NCBI GenBank assembly: GCA_030141605.1
Contig: JAQGDQ010000401.1
Location: 126,001 to 190,000, forward strand
DNA: 64,000 nt
Source: Tubiluchus corallicola
Lineage: Eukaryota; Priapulida; Priapulimorpha; Priapulimorphida; Tubiluchidae
Direction of reading: 5' to 3'
The position numbers and the translations under genes were made by a program. Every line of letters starts with the position of its first letter. The stretch's first letter is position 1. Positions 13,476 to 64,000 of this stretch are shown piece after piece. A model generated the notes under the pieces. It was not told where the DNA came from. It ran no database searches and saw nothing but the letters and a program-made list of their open reading frames with translations.

Positions 13476-15331
13476 TTACAAAATCCACTCCGAATAAACA
13501 GAATGATGTCACGTGTGATGGCATGCGACGATCAAAAAGCCTTGATACGCGTTGTCAAGGTGTAATGTCATGTTTGACTAATATTTAGGTGGGTATGCTA
13601 GAGCTAGAAGTCCGCTAATAATCATTTGCGTACATACTTGTAACTGATTCAATGAATAAAAATAAAAGGGTAAAAATCTCGGATTTACCTTTACATTTTT
13701 AGAGAAAATAGCGTAACGTAGAGCGGATAGTGCTGGTACTGGCGTACTTGTGAAGAAAACGTAAAAAAGCAGTAATAACAGTGACCTATAGAACTAAGTA
13801 ACTCGCCAGATTTCTAATCCATTTCGCAATGCTGGTTGTCATTGCGGAACTGGCGTTGAAGTTGAAAACCCGTCGGCCCACTGAACCGATGATGCCATTT
13901 CATAGCGACAATTTTATACTATGCAATGGCTTCGCATAGACGACACTACCACAATGTAGAAGGCTAAATCAAAAATGACAATGCGCAACGTAACACTAGG
14001 TACACTTGCAACTTGCAATGTGCCTACATCTTACAGATGCTTTAATGCTTACGATTTGGCCTTATGGCGAAAACTGAATTAAACAGGACCCAAGAAACAT
14101 TCAGCAAGATCGGGAGAGAAATTGATGGTTTACAGCAATTTGATCAGTACAGTACCAAATCATCTTATTAATAAGAACTGAAATATAATAAACATTTGAC
14201 ATTCGATGAAGAAGTAAACCGATTTTGATAAGAACAAAAAGAAGTGACTATAGTGCTACTATGAGCGGCTCTATATTCATTGCAGTGATGCTAACTTCAT
14301 TGACGAAGTTGTTTCACGTGTTTTGTGAACTAAACTTGTCTTTGCAGTACTTATGATCGGCACTAATACGTAATAAAAACAATTTATTTTTGTGCATTTT
14401 CGTTCTCTTGTAGTGCTTGAAAGATGTGCAAAGATGCAATTGAATTGGTGACAAGCAGTTTAACACCTGGTAGCTCTCCATGCATTAACTACATGGCAAT
14501 TTAGAATTTTAGCAGAAAATTTGGCTTCTTTCTCCAACTCATTACTCACAATGGGTAATAATTGGTAAAATAAACCGCAATGGTTTATACAAACTCTGGC
14601 AATCATAACTAATTAATAATTTCTGCAAATTTTGGTAAATCTACGGACGTGTTAGGGTAGTAATTCCTCATACACAATTAATTTATTTTTGTGCATTTTA
14701 TGGTCTTTCCGCAATGCAACGATGCAAACGTTTTGCGAACATAAAATACAACTGAAAACTAAAAAACCTTAATTTAAAGAGGTATAGTTATTATGAATTA
14801 ATTGGCAATTAACGCAAGGCAATATTTTACAAATTTAAGTAAGTGTAAGCTTGTTCGAAAATGGTTCGGACAAATTCCGTATGTAACTAACGTTTTAGTT
14901 CTATTCCGAATTTAGATCACAAAAAATCTATTGTCATTTACATAAACACAGAAAAATATCAGTTTTTAACATTTTCGTTTTTTTATAAGTTTATAGCAAT
15001 TTGTTACACTCGAGTTCTGATTTTAGACCATACAAGATCTACTGTATATTCACTGAAGACACAAAAACATAAAATTTCGTTTTTTAACATTTTCTTTTCA
15101 TAAGAGATTGTTTGCTATAGTCCAGGATCATTTAATCAATCTTAGAAAACACTAAAAATGCGATGTAATAAAAAATATCACACGTTTGAAATGAGGAAAT
15201 TCCGTACATCATGACCTTTTTCTTAGATGCACAAATAACAATTGCGAGAGAGATTACTGGCATTTTTTCTTTCTCAGAAATTTTTTATGCCATTAGCAGG
15301 AAATTTTGGAATTGTATGCCTGTTTTAAGGC
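13476..15331. other. Intergenic spacer between TG-M stop and TG-L promoter
   Basis: This is AT-rich non-coding sequence of about 1.9 kb. I see the shared upstream motif at 13547-13559 and two similar short stretches containing AATTTATTTTTGTGCATTTT at about 14380 and 14685. On the minus strand the latter contain AATAAA and could serve as polyadenylation signals for TG-M. No gene is recognised. Confidence 0.5.
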
Positions 15332-58071
<42,740 letters not shown>

Positions 58072-58400
58072 GTTGCTAGAACTTGGGCAACTCCAGAATT
58101 CGGGTTAATAGAGACTTGAGGAGGCATTCAAGAGCTCAAATTTTAGCTCATCTGGTCGCAGATGTCATTAGCGAACCCGATAGAGCGAGCTCAGATGCAG
58201 AGCCGATGAAGAAATAGTCTCTTCAAAGAGTTAACACTAATAAAGACATGACGTCACGAATGGCAGTATTCTGCCACACGCGTTGTCAAGATAATTATGC
58301 TGAGTTTAGATTCTGTGTTTCAGAACATGAAAGTGCAGTACTATAAATAGTATGTATATTTCGTTGGTGCTGCAACAATATTATACGAAAGTGCAGTTAT
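58072..58400 (-). promoter_or_regulatory. TG-M upstream region with motif shared with TG-L
   Basis: About 207 bp upstream of the TG-M ATG, 58278-58290 reads ACGCGTTGTCAAG. The same 13 bases occur at 13547-13559, about 263 bp upstream of the TG-L ATG. A second block, ATGACGTCACG (58245-58258) against GATGTCACGTG (near 13505-13515), lies on the same side at similar spacing in both. The rest of the two upstream regions is diverged, so these look like retained promoter elements of the duplicated gene. No TATA box is clear in the right place. Confidence 0.45.
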
Positions 58401-61400
58401 GGAAATAATACTTATTGTAGATTTGTAGTGCTAAATGAGTTAACACTCGGCCACATTTCTTTGCAATTTGATCAGAATATTCCAGGATGTTGCCTTATTT
58501 TTCCCTGAGCTGTTTCTTCTGAAACACACTATAGTTTCCCAACAGCTTGACTACAGCATTATTGTCCCTAAAAGGATTTTGATTTTTTTAGTCTTCATAG
58601 GTCCCAGTGATCTTTGATTTATTGAAGTACGCCCAGGTTGGATACAGGGTTCAAAAGTGGTTGAGAAAATATACACCAAGAAGGTATAAATCAGTAATAA
58701 ACTAATATGACTGTTAAAGAATAATTGACTTTCTAATCTTCATAAAAGAAGAGTTTTGCACATAATCATAATCAACTTATGACTCTGATTTCCTGTCGTG
58801 TCAGCTTCTTGGTTTTTCTTAATCCAACAAAGCAAATAAAGATATTTTTGTAAGGAATATTTCAGGGTTCGGTCTATTCAGGTGGAAAACCTTTAATCAT
58901 TTCCCTAGGTTAATTACGCATCTCATTTTCTATTATTTTTTTAAAGTAAAAGAGCAACATAAGCAAAAAATCAAAATAATTTCACGGTGGATAATTGCGA
59001 TAAATCTTTCCAAACCAAACATTCCAAACAGCATCAGAAATAGCAAGTCATTCCTGTTCGTATGTCACTGTTTAAAGAACAAAACACGTTAAGTGATTAT
59101 GAATAATTTGCGTTACATACTGCAATTTTATTTGAGCTGATCAAAAAATTTTGTAGCAATACATAACACATCTACACATCTATAACTAACATGAAAAAAG
59201 GCATTTCTGAAATAAGCGTTACAAAATGTCTCCAAGTGTTATTCTCTTCTCTTCTTTCACTCTTTCAGTCTTTTTTTCTTTTTTCACTCCTTCATCTCCT
59301 CTTGTCTGTCTCTCTCTCTCTCCTCTCTCTCTTTTCTGTCTGTCTTTCCCTTCTCCTCTGTATGTCGTTTTGCTATCTTTATCTGTTTACATAGTCCTCC
59401 TGTTTTTTCTGCCTCATGTGGTGTATTTTTTTTTTAAATTGATTCTTATGAACGCATAGGAGTGAACATAATGACAGGAACTTATGCTGTTCTGCACACT
59501 TCTACAAACTGTTTTTAAAGGATACTGGTCATATTTTATATTGTTTATTGTTTGTGCAGATAATGAAATCCGATGTCGTTAAACTTTGAAATTAATATTT
59601 TCAGTATTTTACAAACTCCGCAAACTAAGTAGCGGTAATAGTTTGCCCATTTTCTTTTCTACCACAGGCATGTGGACGTATCAACAGTTTAAACAGACAA
59701 ATCAAATCGCAAAGAAGCCGTGATTAAGAGGCTCAAGAACTTGAAACCTATTAACTTAATTTTATGCCAACTTGTGCAATTTTACCCATCGGCCTTTACA
59801 CGTCGCCCTCTTGAGTCTGTGATTATGAAACAACATACCTAAAAACTTAATCAACTATCTAGTTACGCTGGATGCATTTCAGTTTTATCTTGAAAACTAC
59901 TTCCGTCAAAAACTGAGTGAAAATTCCACATGTCTTATAGGCAGTTAGCGCCTATAGATTAATACAAGAAATAATGCAACCATGGCATCAGCTACACACT
60001 TGATGTCAGCCATAAGCCAGGTCCTAAACATTTGAAAGAAACTATACACATGATGTCAACTATAGACAGTTGATGTCAACCAAACACTTGATGTGATGAA
60101 TAATAGGTGATGTCCCCATACACATTATGTCAGATATAGACAGGGCCTAGCTTTACAATTATCTAGTTACTAATTATCAACTACAAATTTGAGTTAAGCT
60201 TTTTTATCTTGAATAATCGCTGGAAGAAATTAACCAATTACGTGCAGTTTAACAAATAAAACGCGAAAAAAGCGATTACATCTTATAAGAAACATTACCC
60301 CCATTACCTTACAACTTACCTTATTGCCTTACCTCGTCTTATTACTATTTGAGGTGATTATGTGCTCGGCGACCGTACTTAAAGCAGAAGCCAAGTCTCT
60401 CGGGAAGTTGAACTTATTCTAATGTTCGAGAAAAATTCCAGAAAGTTCAGAAATAAAATTTTGATAAGCCCCTTATATAATAATTACTAATAATAATTAT
60501 TAGTAAAATTGATTCAAAGTCACTGTCACTTGATGTCTGGGCGCACTCGTTTTAGACGAAAAATGGCGTTATCCAGTTTCCTTGCAATATAAACTTATTC
60601 CGTGAGGTGTTTGAGCAATCTTCTTTTGGCTTACAGAGGGAACTCTATAAATAAGCAACCCACCCGGTATCTACTATAAGCTCGCAAGTTTGCATGCGTA
60701 TCTGAAAGTCAACAAACGTCTGTAAATTAATTATGTTTGCACAATTAATGTATACCACTTACACGTTTTACGGTATAATCCTGTGGATTAAGGCTATATA
60801 ACCACTTTAAATTTGGTTATAATTGTCCAAACACAATTAAACATAACGCTAGAATAACGGAACTTCAAAGTGTATTGTAGGAATTTTGCAACGCGTACCT
60901 CCATCACAGCTTGCCTTCACAGCATTCACGCTGCCCAGCAGACACCATTCACATCATTTTTTTCAAACACGCCGGCAGCGACGTTGGTTTGGTGGGAGAT
61001 AAAAAATATTTAAATTTCTTTTTATTTTCAAGTAGAGCATTCTTTGCGCATATATTGTGTGGTGGTTTCAATCTTTTTAATTGTATATTAAAATGCAGTA
61101 AATGTTGTTCGCTGGTTAGGTATTCCTTTAAGAATGCCAAGGCTGATCAGTTAATGGAAACGTGAAACGCTTCGGTTCTCGCTCTGAAAGGTTTCATTCG
61201 CTATGCTGATTCTGGCTGTTTACCTCGTAGAGGGAGTACATGCACACACACTCAAACGTGGCTAACACCTCTACTGGTTCAGTGGCTCATACTGCAGGTA
61301 TATCTGTGCTAATGAATCAGATTCCAGTCTCGCCACAACTATTTAATGATTCTAACTTGTGTAGGCCTTGCCGCTAAATGTTGGATTCCAACTTGCAGGA

Positions 61401-61428
61401 TTCAGAATTCGTTAAAAATATTACTTAC
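58401..61428. other. Spacer between TG-R fragment and TG-M
   Basis: No TG exon 7-17 homologue and no other gene is seen. Contents: a pyrimidine-rich stretch (59230-59360), repeated TGATGTCA-type octamers (60000-60140) and AT-rich sequence. Confidence 0.55.
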
Positions 61429-63671
61429 CTGACCAAAATTCCAAGATGCTCCGCCTATGCTTTTATAACTGCCAGTGTAAATGATTCCTATGTCACGTAG
61501 GACGTTTTCGTGGCACAATGATGTATCATTAAGATAAACATTGTTTCAGCAGTACTTTGACATTACAAATAGTTCAGTACTTTTACTTGTTGCTTCTGTA
61601 CTCTCCTCACTTTAACAAAAGATATTTAGAAATTATGTACAGTAAACACGCAAGATAATAAAACAATATTCTAAAAAACAGGAAAGGTGAACGATAAATA
61701 ACTAAAACACGCAGGTAGGCCTAATGCCTGATACTTATAGTTCTATATGAATATTATATAGATTCGTTTACACTCGTGGGCCATTTTCAAGTATCATAAC
61801 TTTCGAGCAGATGAAAAAAATAAGCCTTAGTTGAGGACTCCATCTTCACGGTGACCGGTGAATTACTTCAAATGTTGCAGTTGTGAAACAACACAGCTAG
61901 TCACTTATAGCTGAAGGTTCCAGAAAATAAGTTTTTCACTGTTGGCGCTCTGTGTTCACCCGAATGTACAGGATTGAGACAGACTTGACACATTTCTCGG
62001 TCAAAAATGCGCATGCAAATTTGAATGTTTGTTTCTATAAGGGTCTGGCCATTAGTAATTTCAAGCAAGAACGAAATAAATAAACAGATTCCATAAAGCT
62101 GTAATTAATTCACTTGTAAATTTGCATAATAAAACTTAATATCTTCCAGATTATTTTCAGTGGTTAAAGTTTAACCATTATTATTAATCTTGAAAATGAC
62201 CAAAGAATGTTATGCGGCCGAAATGTCGCACAATTAACATTTCACAAATGTTTTTACAAACAGTTAAAGATTTTGATTTATTAATCAGATTCGTTTATTA
62301 ATATTAAAACCTGTTAACTTGCTAACATAATCACAAATTGCAGCCCAGTCAACAAAAATCTATGAATTTAAATGCCACGCATGCGCAGAGCATTCTCAAA
62401 GTATTCAAGTTAGTCACCGGGTCAATTGAGATTCGTCATTTCACTAAACTATGCTGGTACTCCCAATAAAGTGTTATTACCCATAAAGCGGATTTATTTT
62501 ATAGAATTTGCTTTGAGCCCAATAAATATTCAGCCTTAATTATCAGCCGTTACTTACTAATTAGCAACAGCACAACATGGTTCACCCAGTACCCAGCAGA
62601 AATAAGTACCGCTCACCTTTGCACCAAGCATTAAACAAGATGCAAACTTTCGATGAAGCTCGAAATGTCTCCGTGTTTAAGTGATTTCCCTAAATGTAAA
62701 GTTCTATTAGTCAGAATTTAATAATATTGTTTAAAGCTATTAAATTTTAAGTGGCCACGTGTATATAATTTTTAATTGCTGACTGTATTTGTACTGCACT
62801 ATTTTAGCACGATTCATTTTGCTTTCCTCCAACGCCTGTCTTACCTTTCTATGCTTTTTTCTTTCTGTTTTCTTTCATTAAGTTGCAAACAAATGAAGAT
62901 CAAATGGATAAGTTGATGAACCTAGCGAATGGAAGAAAAAAGCGATAATGAATCACATACCCATGCATTCGTTAATTTGAAAATTAAAGGTGTCTTGCTA
63001 CTTATTATTTTCTGCTTGATTTACTGTACTATATAGATCGTAGTTTTTCAGCTAATTAATAGATCAGAATTAAGGAATCGCAATCAAGGGACTGGTGACG
63101 AGAGTTGAATGCCGACAGCTAGCAACTTAAAGCACAGCGTCACGACATTTTTTTACTGTTTGTCACCGAGTACCTAGATTAAAACTACATATGGCCGAAC
63201 TTGACCTGATGAAAAATGATGATGCTGATGATCATGACAGTCCATATTGAGTATTCTCAGAAATGCGGTTGAAGTACATATGCCTGATTACCAACAAAAT
63301 CGTGTAGCTCTTCCTCAAGTGACGGTCAAAAATCAATGACGTCATGACGGACTGACAATCTCACGTACAGAATTAGTTTTCCATTTGTGAAGACATTCAT
63401 TGTAAAAAAGGAAATTTACCTTTGGATTAGTCAGTATGTAACAATTCCAGTTGCCAACACAACAGTCGTAGGGCGTTTTAACATCAACGGTTTGTCTGTT
63501 TCCTACCGAGGAAATTAGTTTCGCTGCAAATGCGTCATTAGTCAGAATAGCGTTTTTGTCTTGCACAGCAAAAGTTGTTCGAGTTCCATTGCTTTCAAAC
63601 GCATTATTCCCAAACTCCATTCTGAAACGAATCTCGTCCTTGTCTGGGTCATATTCACGTGTCGTGTTGAT
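61429..63671 (-). pseudogene. TG-R: partial transglutaminase copy, exons 4-6
   Basis: Exon 4 (63671-63420, 252 nt) encodes REYDPDKDEIRFRMEFG and CCVGNWNC and ends with a normal GT donor. Exon 5 (62689-62617) encodes SSKVCILFNAWCK; the usual Pro of NPWC is Ala. Exon 6 (61546-61429) still spells VLRDIGIIYTGS and SWNFGQ, but the expected acceptor reads GCTG instead of GCAG. It is also one nt shorter than in TG-M, so no frame leads in from exon 5. Nothing resembling exons 7-17 lies between here and the TG-M start at 58,071. Exons 1-3 would lie beyond the right edge. Confidence 0.83.
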
Positions 63672-63756
63672 CTGTAAATGTTGAGTAAGTCTTGAAGGTA
63701 ATGTAACGTAAGCTGAATTCACGTTATGACGTACGAGAAAAAAGAAGGCAGAGAAT

Positions 63757-63921
<165 letters not shown>

Positions 63922-64000
63922 AGAGTGATATATATATATACATGTCACACATTTCACATTGAATGCCGCCGGGAATCAAACTATGTTCTCACACTTGTCC

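Noticed and set aside
59191-59459. Two overlapping Ser/Leu/Phe-rich ORFs
   Set aside because: Pyrimidine-rich low-complexity DNA with no domain and no splice context.
61429-61546. TG-R exon 6 as a functional exon using the AAAG at about 61555 as acceptor
   Set aside because: All three phases from that AG hit a stop within a few codons to a few dozen codons; the correct frame is preceded directly by TGA.

Overview
The window is nuclear DNA of an animal. It is AT-rich and intron-rich, full of microsatellites, and about a quarter of it is recognisable non-LTR retrotransposon (LINE) sequence. I cannot name the species. CR1/Jockey-like LINEs with a 2A-like peptide or a PHD finger, foldback elements and a transglutaminase array suggest a marine invertebrate; that placement is inference.

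The host content is a minus-strand transglutaminase (TG) array. I rebuilt it exon by exon from splice sites, reading phase and family motifs. The middle copy, TG-M (58,071 down to 15,332), is complete: 17 exons, every junction in phase, 2,373 coding nucleotides, 790 residues, with a full Cys343-His419-Asp442 triad. It is flanked by two damaged relatives. TG-L (13,284 to 3,835) keeps six intact 5' exons and the two last exons but has lost all nine exons in between, including the whole catalytic core. TG-R (63,671 to 61,429, running off the right edge) keeps exons 4 to 6; its exon 6 has lost the acceptor AG and one base, and exons 7 to 17 are absent.

TG-M's long introns are a retrotransposon reservoir. 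Intron 13 holds a 5'-truncated LINE with an intact 664-residue reverse transcriptase (RT) ORF, probably flanked by 7-bp target-site duplications, and a 32-bp minisatellite. Intron 11 holds a nearly full-length LINE on the plus strand (about 34.4-39.8 kb). Its second ORF begins with a hydrophobic, multi-span segment of about 239 residues ending in a 2A-like motif (IETNPGP), followed by an Asn run, an endonuclease and an RT. Intron 9 holds an old LINE with PHD-like, endonuclease and RT remnants, and an RT fragment that abuts the splice acceptor of the catalytic His/Asp exon. Intron 14 holds an older RT relic and a decayed relative of the intron-11 LINE's ORF1.

Other structure: a foldback element in the TG-L deletion region, a CRE/GC/CCAAT/TATA promoter-like cluster inside TG-M intron 4, a perfect 18-bp hairpin in intron 6, a polypurine tract filling most of intron 2, and a 13-bp motif shared upstream of the TG-M and TG-L start codons. 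I found no tRNA, rRNA, CRISPR array or bacterial-type gene.
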